A DNA stretch of 64,000 nt from Ignelater luminosus (Eukaryota; Arthropoda; Insecta; Coleoptera; Elateridae). This document shows, in pieces, positions 45,500 to 58,000 of the stretch. Within the stretch, counting starts at the first letter, position 1. Each line of letters starts with the position of its first letter. The notes beneath the pieces were generated by a model, which worked only from the letters and a program-made list of their open reading frames with translations, ran no database searches and was not told where the DNA came from. The DNA lies in contig VTPC01090932.1 in the NCBI GenBank assembly GCA_011009095.1, positions 62,001 through 126,000 of the forward strand, read 5' to 3'. The position numbers were made by a program, and so were the translations under genes.

Positions 45500-46360
45500 A
45501 CACAAGCCTGGTAAAAATACAAACTATCGTTTCATGAGCGTACTATCTATTGTCTCCAAGCTCCTATTGAAAAGAATAAATTCTGTACAGCAGCCCATAG
45601 AATTACTCACAAAAAAAAAAGCAAGCATTAGAAGATAAAGCATATTGCACATCGGTTTTCCTAGATGTAAAACAAGCCAAAATTAAAACATATCTACCCA
45701 TCACTTACTTCCACCCATTAAAATCTTGTATAAATGAAAGGGAGTTCAGAACGAGAATCAATGAAAGTGTATCTACTAATTACGCAATGAAATCTGGTTT
45801 ACCTCAAAACAGCGTCTTAGATCCACTACTCTAATTAATACTATACACAGTTGATTTACCAACAGACACAAACACAACAATTGGTACATTCACCGATGAC
45901 ACGGTAATACTTTCACCTGAAGCGGACGCATTAATCACTTCTTCCACCTTACAAACCCATCTGAACTAAATCCAGATTGGATATGGGAATGGAAAATAGG
46001 GATTAATGAGATCAAATCTGTGCACGTAACTTTAAGAAGAGTGCCCTGCAGTGTTTATTAATAATATCCAAATACCTGCATCAACAAGCACTAAATAGTT
46101 AGAAATTCACTTATATAACTGCCTAACCTGGAAAGAACATATAACCAAAACAAACTAATTGAAAAAATTATCACAAACACTCCATTGTATGTCTTTAATC
46201 AAATACTTCATGAAGACTTGAAATTACCGTCTGTAAAGGAAGCCATCCAAGAAAAAAGTACAAGACATCATGAGAAAATAGATGCACACTCCAACACCAT
46301 AATACAACCATTAATGAAACCACCAAATAAAAGAAGACTCAAAAGGACCTGGCCAGCGAA
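45500..46360 (+). pseudogene. Jockey-clade LINE reverse transcriptase ruin
   Basis: Plus-strand pieces in order: KPGKNTNYRFMSVLSIVSKL (45503), QRSVLDP-like GVPQGSVLGP remnant near 45800, TIGTFTDDTVIL near 45880 (palm FADD reads FTDD), KWKIGINEIKSVHVT near 45990-46030, VYINNIQIPAST, LTWKEHI near 46120, and the C-terminus VFNQILHEDLKLPSVKEA to RRLKRTWPAN at about 46360. Frameshifts and stops between nearly every block. The 5' part (ORF1, endonuclease) is absent, as expected for a 5'-truncated insertion. Confidence 0.78.
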
Positions 46361-46539
46361 CCCTGGAGAAGTTCTCTTTACGTCATTCTTTAGTACTTTA
46401 TAGAAGTAGTTCTTAAGTCAGTAACTTGGCCTATAGAATCTCCTGTAATTCTGATTGCTACTAATTAAGTGTCGAAATACAAAAATACTTAATAGCATTG
46501 ACAAATCAAACGCAACAGTTATTTAAAAAAGTCTGTTTG

Positions 46540-47485
46540 AGAGAAAAATGGAATTATCACGTGAACACTCCGAAACAAACCATTGAATGGCTTCGAGGAG
46601 CCTTTGGGGAGAAGCACCTTCCAATGTAACAATCTATAACTGGTTAGCAAAAGTCAGTTATGGCCGTGCTACCCTAAGGAATGAGTCTCGTGAAGGACGT
46701 TCAACAACATCTGTTGTTACAAGAAATGTCGATGCTATACGTGACATGATAGAGATGGATCGTCATGTGACATAGCGTGAGATAAAGTCATCCCTTGGCA
46801 TCGACATGAAATAAATACATACAATATTGGATGGACATTTAAATATTAGAAGGCTTGGCGCTCGATTAATTCCCTACAGCTTGAGTAATGCTCGAAAAAG
46901 AAGTCGTATGGATTAGTGTACAGAAATGCTGAAAAAGGTCAACCGAAGATCATATCTGGTTTACGACATCATTACAGGTGGTGAAACTTGGATCTACTCA
47001 TACGTCAACCAACTGTATGGGTGTTCCAAGATGAACCAAAACCAACATTTGTTTGTTCTCGAAGTGTTTCAAAAAAAATGATCACTTGCTTGTTCATCTT
47101 TACTGGTCATGTTGCTACTGTTGCTTTAGAGAATCGAAAAACTGTACATGCGGAATGGTATGCTACAATTTATTTGCCACAAGTCATCGCTGAACTTAGA
47201 CAAAATAACGTGAAAAGGAGAATCATTCTATATCAGGACAACGCAAGTCCCCACAAAGCAGTTCTGACAGTCAAATATTTAAAACAGCAAAACGTTCAAT
47301 TACTGTCTCACTGTCCATATGGCTCTGATTTATCTTATTTCCTCAAATCGAAGACAAAATGCGTGGTCAGCGTTTTTCTACGCCTCAAGAGGCTGTTGAA
47401 ACATATAGAGTATGTTTTAGCAATACCTCTTTCTGAGTGGAAACACTGCTTAGCCAAATGGTTTGAGCAAATGCAAATTGTATAA
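46540..47485 (+). pseudogene. Mariner-superfamily transposase ruin
   Basis: Pieces read SRSLWGEAPSNVTIYNWLAK (46587), SREGRSTTSVVTRNVDAIRD, QYWMDI-region debris, then from 46988 RQPTVWVFQDEPKPTFV, KMITCLFIFTGHVATVALEN, AEWYATIYLPQVIAELRQNN, LYQDNASPHKAV (second catalytic Asp) and SHCPYGSDLSYF (third Asp region, altered from SPDLAPNDFF). It ends LAKWFEQMQIV at 47485. At least three frame changes or stops. Inactive. Confidence 0.78.
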
Positions 47486-48575
47486 ATCTTAAGGGAGAAT
47501 ATTTTGAAAAACAATAAAACCATTTATTCCAATTTTTCAATTGTTTTTCTTGTATTTTCTAAAATTTTTTTGCAGATATCCTCATACCAAGAATTTTATC
47601 AAACAAGAAAGTGAAAAGTAATCTAGCCAGAAATTAGACAAAAAAACAAAATATACGAAAAGTCAAATAAACAACACAAACCCAACAGAGATAAAAATCT
47701 GGAAATATTAATTAAAGAAGTATTTACAGAACTTAAAAGTACTTGGGTGTAGAGCATATATGTAGGTACTACATCAGTAACATAAGGCTATAATATTTAG
47801 AGACTAGGCACATGATACGTATACAAGAAACAGTATATTTCACACACACACATTATTTATAAAACTACAAACGGATAAAACCGCAATGTCAGGACAAGAG
47901 CAAACACCACAGAATCAAAATGTTGAGTGACAAACCATGTTTTTCTCAGCTAAAGTTTATTTTTTTATTTCTATTTACAGGATTCAATTTCCTGGACACA
48001 GTTAGTACCTTCATTGGATTCTAAATTAAAGAATATAATTATACAACAGACATTTTTCACCATCGGGACAACATCTTGTTCATTAATGCCATCTTATCAA
48101 AACTTCTTCATATAAAGAACTATAATAATTTATTTTACAAAAATCATATATGAATAACTAAGTATATTCTTTGGATAAGATCCTAAACAATGCAGTCGGA
48201 TTGCACTATTATCTGCAGTTATTGAACATAAGAAATATGATTTTTTATAACAATTCAGAATATTTTAATAATAATAAATATTGTTTTCTTCAAGCAATTT
48301 AGGTTAGATTCTACTAAATTTATTAGAAAATTATTATTTGGTGCAAGCTGCAAGACTTTATGTTATGAATAATAATTGCTAATTGTATAATTAATAATAT
48401 TGTTATACAACTAATAGATTACATTAACTAACAATAACTCTTCAGTCTGTTCAAATAAGACAACTACATTTATAAAAGGTCGAGATATAATAATTTAAAA
48501 AAATGATATATCACAATATATAACTACAATTTTAATTAATTAATTAATTAAATTAAAATATTAATATTTCTACAT
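47486..48575. other. AT-rich intergenic DNA upstream of Hsp70
   Basis: No gene or element recognised. The stretch becomes nearly pure A/T at 48490-48570, just before the heat-shock promoter. Confidence 0.45.
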
Positions 48576-48617
48576 CTTTCTAGCAAATTCTAGAGTGATC
48601 GCGAAAGGTCGTTACTA

Positions 48618-48655
48618 TTCTAGAATGTTCGAGTTTCTTCGCGAACTTTCGGGAA
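48618..48655 (+). promoter_or_regulatory. Heat-shock elements of the Hsp70 gene
   Basis: Two arrays of inverted 5-bp units: TTCTAGAATGTTC (48618-48630, three perfect units) and TTCGCGAACTTTCGGGAA (48638-48655, four perfect units). These are binding sites for trimeric HSF. They end about 14 bp before the TATA box. Confidence 0.92.
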
Positions 48656-48668
48656 CCTTTTACAGAGG

Positions 48669-48702
48669 TATATAAGGCGAGCGTTCTGGCGCGAGTTCAG
48701 TT
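48669..48702 (+). promoter_or_regulatory. Hsp70 core promoter (TATA box and initiator)
   Basis: TATATAAGG at 48669-48677 and the arthropod initiator TCAGTT at 48697-48702 place the start of transcription at about A48699, 30 bp after the TATA. This gives a 156-nt A-rich leader, as is usual for hsp70. Confidence 0.85.
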
Positions 48703-48854
48703 CAATTTGAAATTGCGACGAGTAAAGAGTTGTAACAGTAAAGTGCTATAATAATATTTTCAAGTGTAAATTATTACCTGTTGGAAACAAGTGTTAGTGA
48801 ATATCACAAAAATAGTTAATTTTTGTTTTTAAATTCAAAGAATAACAGTGAGAA

Positions 48855-50795
48855 ATGGTGAAAGCTCCTGCAATTGGTATCGACTTGGGCACCACCTACT
48901 CTTGCGTAGGTGTGTGGCAACAGGGAAGAGTGGAAATAATCGCCAACGATCAAGGAAATCGTACAACTCCCAGCTATGTGGCTTTTACGGACAGTGAAAG
49001 GCTCATCGGGGACGCCGCGAAAAATCAAGTGGCAATGAATCCTGTCAACACCATCTTCGATGCTAAACGTCTTATCGGCCGCAAATTCGACGATCCTAAA
49101 ATTCAAGAAGATATGAAGCATTGGCCTTTTAAAGTCGTCAGTGATTGTGGAAAACCGAAAATTCAAGTTCAATACAAGGGTGAAAATAAGAAGTTTTCTC
49201 CGGAAGAAATCAGTTCAATGGTACTCACTAAAATGAAAGAAACTGCAGAAGCATATCTGGGTACGACAGTCAAAGAAGCAGTAATAACTGTTCCCGCTTA
49301 CTTTAACGATTCACAAAGGCAAGCAACCAAAGATGCCGGAATTATCGCCGGACTCAACGTTTTGAGAATAATCAACGAACCAACCGCTGCAGCTCTTGCA
49401 TATGGTTTAGATAAAAATCTAAAGGGCGAACGTAACGTTTTAATTTTCGACCTGGGTGGTGGCACCTTCGATGTATCAATCTTGACCATCGATGAGGGTT
49501 CGCTATTTGAAGTTAGAGCCACTGCCGGTGACACCCATCTTGGAGGTGAAGACTTCGATAACAGAATGGTCAATCATTTTGTGGAAGAATTTAAACGAAA
49601 ATTCAAAAAAGATATTAGAGGAAACGCAAGAGCTCTTCGACGTCTGAGAACAGCCGCGGAACGAGCTAAACGCACTTTGTCTTCAGGAACGGAAGCATCG
49701 ATTGAAATCGATGCCCTGTATGATGGAATAGACTTTTATACTAAAATTTCAAGAGCTCGCTTCGAAGAACTTTGTTCTGATTTGTTCAGGGGCACGCTGG
49801 AACCGGTAGAAAAGGCCCTCGCTGATGCTAAGATGGATAAAGGATCCATTCACGATGTGGTGCTGGTCGGAGGATCTACTCGCATTCCTAAGATACAATC
49901 CTTGCTACAGAATTACTTCTGCGGTAAACCTCTCAATCTCTCGATTAATCCAGATGAAGCAGTGGCTTATGGTGCTGCAGTACAAGCCGCAGTTCTAAGT
50001 GGAGATACCAGCGAGAAGATTCAAGATGTCTTATTGGTCGATGTTACACCTTTATCACTTGGTATTGAAACTGCTGGAGGTGTTATGAGTAATATTATCG
50101 AACGCAATGCACGCATTCCATGCAAGCAATCGCAGACCTTCACGACGTATTCAGACAATCAACCTGCTGTTACTATTCAGGTGTTTGAAGGTGAAAGAGC
50201 CATGACAAAGAATAACAATTTACTTGGCACTTTTGATCTCACGGGCATTCCTCCAGCACCTAGAGGCGTTCCCAAAATCGAAGTGACATTTGATCTGGAC
50301 GCTAATGGTATCTTGAATGTATCTGCAAAAGATAGCAGCTCTGGTAAAGAGAAGAATATAATTATCAAGAATGATAAAGGTCGACTGTCACAGAAAGATA
50401 TTGATGCAATGGTAGCAGATGCTGAAAAATATAAAGAAGAAGATGAAAAACAGAAAGAGAGGATTAAAGCGCGTAATCAGCTAGAAGGTTACATTTTCAA
50501 TCTTAAGCAAACTTTAAATGATGTCGGTGATAAATTGAGTGTGGAAGATAAAAATGTCGTGGAAAAGGCGTGTGATGAATGTTTGAGATGGTTGGATAAC
50601 AATCTGTTGGCTGAAAAGGAGGAGTATGAACATCGTCAGAAAGAATTGACATCAATATGTAGTCCCATTATGTCTAAATTGTATGCATCAAATGATGGTG
50701 CTGTAGGATATCCAGACCAGGGAATGTCAGGAAGTGGACAACAAGCTGGTAGATTTAATACCAATCAGGGACCTACGATAGAAGAAGTAGATTAA
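48855..50795 (+). CDS. Hsp70: Heat-inducible cytosolic Hsp70 (intronless, 646 aa)
   Basis: ATP-driven chaperone that binds exposed hydrophobic peptides during stress. The frame is open for 646 codons with no intron, as in stress-induced hsp70 genes. Visible: signature 1 [13 protein letters not shown] (residues 7-19), signature 2 [14 protein letters not shown] (near 200), signature 3 [14 protein letters not shown] (near 335), nucleotide-binding domain to about 385, linker [15 protein letters not shown], peptide-binding domain, helical lid, and the C-terminal TIEEVD that docks TPR co-chaperones. The absence of an ER signal or KDEL makes it cytosolic/nuclear. Heat-shock elements and a TATA box sit immediately upstream, so control by HSF is clear. 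No coding lesion. Its closest class is insect Hsp70/Hsp68; I cannot separate these. Confidence 0.97.
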   Translation: MVKAPAIGIDLGTTYSCVGVWQQGRVEIIANDQGNRTTPSYVAFTDSERLIGDAAKNQVAMNPVNTIFDAKRLIGRKFDDPKIQEDMKHWPFKVVSDCGKPKIQVQYKGENKKFSPEEISSMVLTKMKETAEAYLGTTVKEAVITVPAYFNDSQRQATKDAGIIAGLNVLRIINEPTAAALAYGLDKNLKGERNVLIFDLGGGTFDVSILTIDEGSLFEVRATAGDTHLGGEDFDNRMVNHFVEEFKRKFKKDIRGNARALRRLRTAAERAKRTLSSGTEASIEIDALYDGIDFYTKISRARFEELCSDLFRGTLEPVEKALADAKMDKGSIHDVVLVGGSTRIPKIQSLLQNYFCGKPLNLSINPDEAVAYGAAVQAAVLSGDTSEKIQDVLLVDVTPLSLGIETAGGVMSNIIERNARIPCKQSQTFTTYSDNQPAVTIQVFEGERAMTKNNNLLGTFDLTGIPPAPRGVPKIEVTFDLDANGILNVSAKDSSSGKEKNIIIKNDKGRLSQKDIDAMVADAEKYKEEDEKQKERIKARNQLEGYIFNLKQTLNDVGDKLSVEDKNVVEKACDECLRWLDNNLLAEKEEYEHRQKELTSICSPIMSKLYASNDGAVGYPDQGMSGSGQQAGRFNTNQGPTIEEVD

Positions 50796-50927
50796 AATTA
50801 AGAAATAACATATGATTATTGTACATATTGTAAAAGATTAACTATGAAATTAGTCGATTAGTGTTTGAATGTAGATACTAGAAATAGGAGATACATAATT
50901 TATTGTACTGTGATATAACTTTTGTTA

Positions 50928-50933
50928 AATAAA
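50928..50933 (+). promoter_or_regulatory. Poly(A) signal of Hsp70
   Basis: AATAAA in GTTAAATAAATTAT, 133 nt after the stop codon. Confidence 0.75.
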
Positions 50934-50939
50934 TTATAT

Positions 50940-52005
50940 TTTAACGTCTTGATACAGTTGTTTCATTGAGTATGATATAAGTTCACAATATTCAAAGTAA
51001 TAAATATTATGATTATATATTCAAGTGACGAATCTTCGAAATATATTCAATATAACAGATAATAAAAAATGCTAATTTTGTTCTGTTCTCTTCTGCTATA
51101 GACCTTTTATCTTTCCCAATCATTGGAATGCTGTGGATTATAGACATTTTTGAAGTTCAATATGATAATTTATTTTGTTTTTACTTAATACAGATGATAT
51201 AATAACAAACCTAGGTAAATAACAAATTAGAAAAGAAAAACTGAAGCTCTTTAGTATATAGTTCTTTTATAGGAAGTACAACAAATAAACAAAAGTATAT
51301 ATAGCAGATGTATTTTTTATAAACTACAATTTATGCACTAGAATAAAATTTCTTATTTTGTAATAAATTGTATCTTTACACTTGTAACAAATCAACAGTA
51401 AGAAAAACAAATAACTTGGTTTAGGCTTGTTAAATTCTACACTAAATGATAAATTTCTATTTATCAACTATTAACAATATAGTTAAAACAAATATTAACA
51501 TTTCTTTTCTTTACGAAATTTATGTTAGCACTTCATTAGTAATACGTATGCCAGCTGTACTTATAATACTTTCACTTGAATTTCATTTTTATCTTTTTCT
51601 TCTAGAAAAGCAGATGAAGGTAATTTAAGCTTGTGCAATATAAGTATAGATATACTATGTATTAAACTTATTGGAAGTACAATCACAAAAGTAACAACTT
51701 TAATGCAAAATGTGAAATGCTTCTTATCACACAGTGAATATATCCATAATAAATTAATAATCTACAAAAGGATGAATATAGTTTTGGTTGTGAAATTTGT
51801 TTAGTACGGAATGTGATCTTAAAAAAGGGTTTAAATGAAAAATTCACTTAATTTTAACTTTATGGTGAAATTCTACCATAGCCATACACAGCTTCATAAC
51901 TACAGTTTTAACAAGTTGGCACAGCACAGCATAGCACAAGTCTAATATTGCAATTTATCACTGAAATCTTGGGCACATTGGTCACTAACAATCAAAACAA
52001 TACTT
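50940..52005. other. Convergent 3' region between Hsp70 and the GDAP2-like gene
   Basis: No coding sequence. It should contain the 3' UTR of the minus-strand gene; a TTTATT (minus AATAAA) near 51170 is one possible end, but several AT-rich options exist. Confidence 0.4.
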
Positions 52006-55000
52006 TTACGTTTGTGCTCCTGGTTGGAAGTACCGTAAACCATTTATCTTGAAAAAAATAATCAATGTCATTAACTAGAACTTTGCTCTATTCATTATAC
52101 ATTACACTTACCGACATATCATACTCTGTAATATAAGCAGGAATTTCAAGTTGATCAGGTGACATAACAGCATATAAATATTCAACACCCGGTAAACTGT
52201 GCACTTTTTGTTTTATAGCTGGAGCCATAAATGTTGTAAACCACCAAGTCATCATCTAAAAGTTTAAAAAGTCGAAATGTTACAGTTTATATGCTTTAGA
52301 TTCTATACATACCTTTGTCCAAAATGTAGGGTGTATTATATAAAAGGCTTTTAGATTCTTCTTATATTTGTAAGGCAGAACGTTATATACTTCTTTTAGC
52401 CATGAAAATGATGGATAATTGCTATGTGATGTAAGTGTATGGAAGTACGCTATTACATAATCACCCTTCACAATAGGGTCCAACAATAATATCAGGTACA
52501 ACAATGCCTGAAAATTAAAATAACGTTTAAGTTATACATATATTGCTCAGTTATACATATTTACTTATATTGTTTTAATGTTACATACAGCATTTAGTAC
52601 CAAGGTATTGCCAAATAGTTTGTCATATTTTAGCAAAAAGTTCCTTTTTAGTACCTTAAGTAAAAACTTAAAAATCTGAGTGATTTAAAGAAATTTCATT
52701 CAGTATAATTCTCATTCCATCATGTAATAATTACTTTGCTTGCCATGGGTTTTATTATTTAAATTCCGTTACTTCTCTTAAGCATACTTTGCCTAACTAC
52801 AAGAAAAACGCAGTCATTTTGTTCTACCACATACCCTTGTGTTACAAGCAAACAATCTAAATATTTTAACTGGAATTCTTTCTTACTTGAGAATCTAAAT
52901 TCTCAGAATTCACAAGCAACATTGAAGGAAGGGGTATTAGTAAAACCCAACATATGTAGATTAAGGTTAGATAAACACTTCAAATCTGTAATAAGGCTTA
53001 ACGAAAAAGAATGCCTGAACTAGCTTTAAAGACATAGCAAACCAATTTCTGAGGAAATACAAGGTCACAGATTACAGGGATATCGTTAACAAAGTGTTAA
53101 ATGACTCAATTTCTGGGCTGCAAGATGTACTTGAACTACATTTTCTTGACTGTTTTCCAAAAAGTCTAGAAAACCACTCCGAAAAGATGGTGAAATATTT
53201 CACCAAGATACTAAAACGATGAACAACAGATATAGTGCCAAGGCAGTTGAGGTATCAATATTACGTTATGTATGTTCAGGCCGCTTTTTTTTCGTTTTTT
53301 AGTCATAATTATTAAACAATAAAAGATAAATTGACAAAATCTGGAACATGACTGCCTAATTTGTTATAACTCACCTAAGTTGAAATTTAAAAATACTCAC
53401 AAGTGTTGGTTATGGGAGTGAACACAAAATCCCGTTTCTGTAATAGACATTTACAAAAGCATGCTTTTCTCAAAAAATGGTTAGTTGGAGCTATTTGACA
53501 CAACAATACCTTTTTTTTAGCAGCATTGTTATTTATAATTATGGTACTAGAATTCATAATTCAATTCACTTTAGGTAAGTTGTAGCAAACTTGTTATTTT
53601 AACTTCCGAATTTCATCAATTTATCTTTCTTCTTTAGAGGGCTGTAACTTTCTTAAAACACATTGTATGATAGAAAAAAACTTTATTAAAACTTTTGTCT
53701 TAAATTGTCTAGAATATGCTCATGAAGTAGTGACCCGAGCTTAGGTAACACCCTGTATAATTAGTGAGCTTAAAGATATACAGAGTGTTTCACGAGGAAA
53801 GCCCATGTTGGAAGGTGATAGAACATCACAAAATAAGTGTGCTCTGGTTGATAAACTTATATCTGAAAACGCTTAGTTTTTGAGATGCAGGGTGTCATAT
53901 TTTCACAAGACAATTTTTGTTTCTTTAGTATCTCCATAATAACGTGAACTATTAGTTAGAATTTCTTACACGGCTATTGCTACGGAAGATCTACCTCTTT
54001 ATAATATTTTACTATTGGTCTTTTTAACCATGGGCGAAGATTTAAGGAAAGGTAGTCACACTTCTGCAAAAGAATATGTTACGATATTAAAAAATGAATT
54101 CCTTTTGCGTTTCTAAAATCTAAATCTAATTTAGCAAAAACGGTTACTTTTTGCTTTTTTTCCTGTTAAATGCATTGTTTTGAGTAAAATCAAGTTTTCT
54201 GAAATTATCAAGAAACTTAAGGAATTAAGCTACAGCGCCCCAAAAAAGAGAATTCACAGAACTAAGTGGCAGTTACGTAGGCAACCCATTCTACAACATT
54301 ACCATTACTTTCAAGCAATTCAAGCCAAGGCAAGTTCTCTGCAGAGCGCCTGTCGCAATTAGTTCCGCCTCATTGAATCTTCACCTAAGCAGCAGCCAAA
54401 ATTGTTATTTTCAGTTTTTAAATCAAATTTAGACCTGAAAGTTAAATATTTGAATGCATCCTTTTCAAGGAATAAATACAGTTAAGACTTATGTAAGTTA
54501 ATAATTATTATTGAACTGATCCAAAAGGTTGTGCGAATTAAAACATTTCTTAATTAACACCAATGCTTAGATTTTATCGTCAATTAACTTCCAGAAAGTT
54601 TTAGTGAAGAAGGAATTAAAAAGATGCGTATTATAAAACCCACATGAGACTATTCTGTTTAATTCTGAGAGGGCGTTTTCCTTCTGACAGCAATTCGTGA
54701 TTTATTTTCAGTACTTCCTGTCAAAGTATATCAACATTTATTAATAACTTGCAGGAGCTGATGCTAGATTTAATAACATCTCAGTCAACGGTAATTTTAT
54801 TTATTTACGGTAAATAAGTTACAAATCCAAACAAATAAAACTTATTAACGAAATACCCCTTTCTCTTCTTGAGTCATTTAATTTATTTATTATATAACTT
54901 ATTTAATCGTCAAAAAGTGTGTTAAGAAAAGGAGTTTTAACACTACTTTTATTTGCTTTTTATGTATTATTGAATTGTTCCACAACTGGCATGAAACAGA

Positions 55001-58000
55001 ACATTATTCAAGCTATTGTGCTGTAATGATGTGTAATAGTAAATCAAAATTTTTAAAAATTGAATATTATGTTTATTATTAAACTGTCGTACAAACTCAA
55101 ACACTTGCTAAAAAGAGTCAGACGGCAGTCTTCCCGAAAAGTAAAGGTGTAAACAATTTGTTTACAACATTGCATCTTTAAAAGGATAATAAAAATATCA
55201 TAATCCCCGGGACCGCTTAGGTAAAGATTCAATAATGCGGAACTAATTGCGACAGGCGGCCTGCAGAGAACCTGCCTTGGCATGAAAGTAATAGCGATGT
55301 TGTAGAATGGGTTGCCTACACAGCTGTAAATACCTTAGAACAAGTTATAGCCCTGTCCATTCTCTTTTTTTTGGGGCAGTGTACAGCAAAATAAGTATCT
55401 GTTACATCACTGCCTATTAATAATTGTATAAATAGTAGAGAATGATGAAGCTGTAAAAATAAGTGCCGAAACAGGTTTAAAACTGTGAAGATAAAATTTG
55501 ACAAGGAATTGTTAAAAATATTTGTCAGTAAAAATAGAATCTCAAGTGTAAAGTCCACTAATATTTAATGAAAATGCAGATAGAAACTACCAAATATTAA
55601 AACAATATTTTAAAATTTATTTAGTAGCAAATAATTTGGTAAAAGATTCAGATAACAATAGATGTTTTTAACACACTCAAACTCACAGAAAAGGAAAAGG
55701 AGAGTTATTCTAAAGTCGTTGTGGCTTTTGATGAATACTGTAAGTCATGTAATAATAAAATCTACAACTATTTTGTTTTTTTTTCTAGACAAGAACAAGA
55801 AGGAGAAAATATTGGCAATTTCATTGAAAATAATAGCTAAAACCTTGTAACTTTGGACAGCAAAATAATCTCTTATTAAAGAATAATTTTTTCTTACTCT
55901 TAGGTAAATGTAATATTAATTTGGAAACAACTAAACAAATTCGTAGATCATCAAAGCTGACAACAAAAATACAGGCAAGAAAATACAGGGTGGAAAAGTG
56001 GAGCAATAAGGAAATAACAAAGGTCTATGGCAAGTACAAGTGGATTTGATAAACATACACATAGAGAAGGTGGAAAGAGTAAAACAGATTATGACTGCTT
56101 GAAGGGTGATAAGATGTAGACTTAATAAAACTAATAATAATAATGATAATTCTAAAAAAGCTAGTATACATGAAGTACATAATTATAGTAGTGGTGATAA
56201 TGAAGAATTGTGTATTTCTAGTGTAGAGCTAAGATAGTATAAACTATGTTAATGAGGTTGTCTGGGAGGAATTACTTTTTATTGATAAACAAGCCTATAA
56301 ATTTCAAATTAGATTCAGACGCAATGCGCACTGTTTTACCAAATGATGACAATAAACAAGAACATGTTATGATAATGAAAGTAGTAATTGAAAACGCAAA
56401 AGAGAATAATATTAAATATAACTCAAATAAGTAAGTTACAGTATCAGGTAAAGCAAGTAAAATATTTGGGTCAAATTTAAAATATATGGGAAATGGTGTA
56501 AGGTCAGATAATGCATGTATTGAAGCAATTTTAGCTTTAGTAGAGCTTAAAAATAAGAAAGAATTAGTAATAGCAAAAATATTTAATAGAATATATACCT
56601 AATTTGTCAATTATTGTGTTAGGTACCTTTAAGTTCATTGATAAAGAGTAATGTTGAACATGTCAAACTTAAGCAAGTAATAAGTAATTTACCTACACTT
56701 AAAATTTTTCATCATACTTTAACAGTTATTTTAACACAATGTAATGCTAGTCAAGGAAGGTTAGAGGGTTGGATTGAGTTGGTAGAAGTAAGAAACAAGT
56801 CAACTGAAGAAATTTTTAAATTTAGATCTAAAGAAAATCTTTTCAACATACATATGGTTTACGTTTGTTTGTTTCTGATAACATACCATATAATAGTTAC
56901 AGATTTAAAAAGTCTTGTATCAAATATAACATTAATTATGGGTATTCAAGTCCATGACACCCTAAGAGCAATGGGGCAGCAGAGAGAGCTGTACATATTG
57001 AGCTCAAGATGAGCAGTTTTATTACTTACTAGAATATCACAACACTCCTTTATGAGGTCTTAAAGTCTATCCTTCAGAATTAATAAATAGTAGATTATTA
57101 AGTATGAATTATTTAGAAATTAAAAAAATAGGGAAAAAGACTGCCGCAAAGAATTACTATGACACACATATATTCTTGAAGAACAAAATGGGCCTGTTTA
57201 TTATAAGAATTTTTCCTTTCTAAGACATTCTAATTTAGATGGTCATAGTAGAAGTAGTGATAGTGATACAGAACACAAAAAACACCAAGAAATAGTTGAT
57301 TAGAAGTGCATCAGTAATAGGGTTATTATTAAACAGTAGTGACAACAAAATCAGATAGAATAATTAAAAACTATCTTGGCTAAATGATTACTGTGCTTAA
57401 TGTTAGCTTTTCTTCTAAAGAGGGGGATGTTACTTAGTGAACTGATATTAAAAGTTCTCTTCATACTTTGGTACTGTTTATTAATTTAAAAACTATAATA
57501 AACATCCTAAGATGCAATACAAACTGTTGCTGAATGCTGCAGAAGGAAGGTTAATTCTCTACTAATAGTAACTATTGAGTCTTTTTTTTTCTATATACAA
57601 ACAAAATCCGTAATTAATGTTTACAATTATTATTACTGATCATTGTTTGTTTGTAAAAACCATATATGCTGCAGCTGCATGAATATAAATGTATAATGTT
57701 TAACATTAAGGATAAATAGTGTACCATATACGGTACATTTGAAACTTCTTTTGCCTATTGTTAAGTAACCTTACGTGATGAAAAAGAAAGTAATACAATA
57801 TCTGCAATTAGCGAGCAGCACTAAAACAACAACAACAAAGAGTTAAAATTTGCAGAGCAGCATTGTATCTGCTTACCTTACAGGTTGTTATATTGTTTGC
57901 TTTTAGGTTGCGATACAGAAAAAAATAAATAAATAAACATACAAACCATGCATTATTGTTAAACAAACATTATTCATTGCATTATCTAATTATGTGTTAT

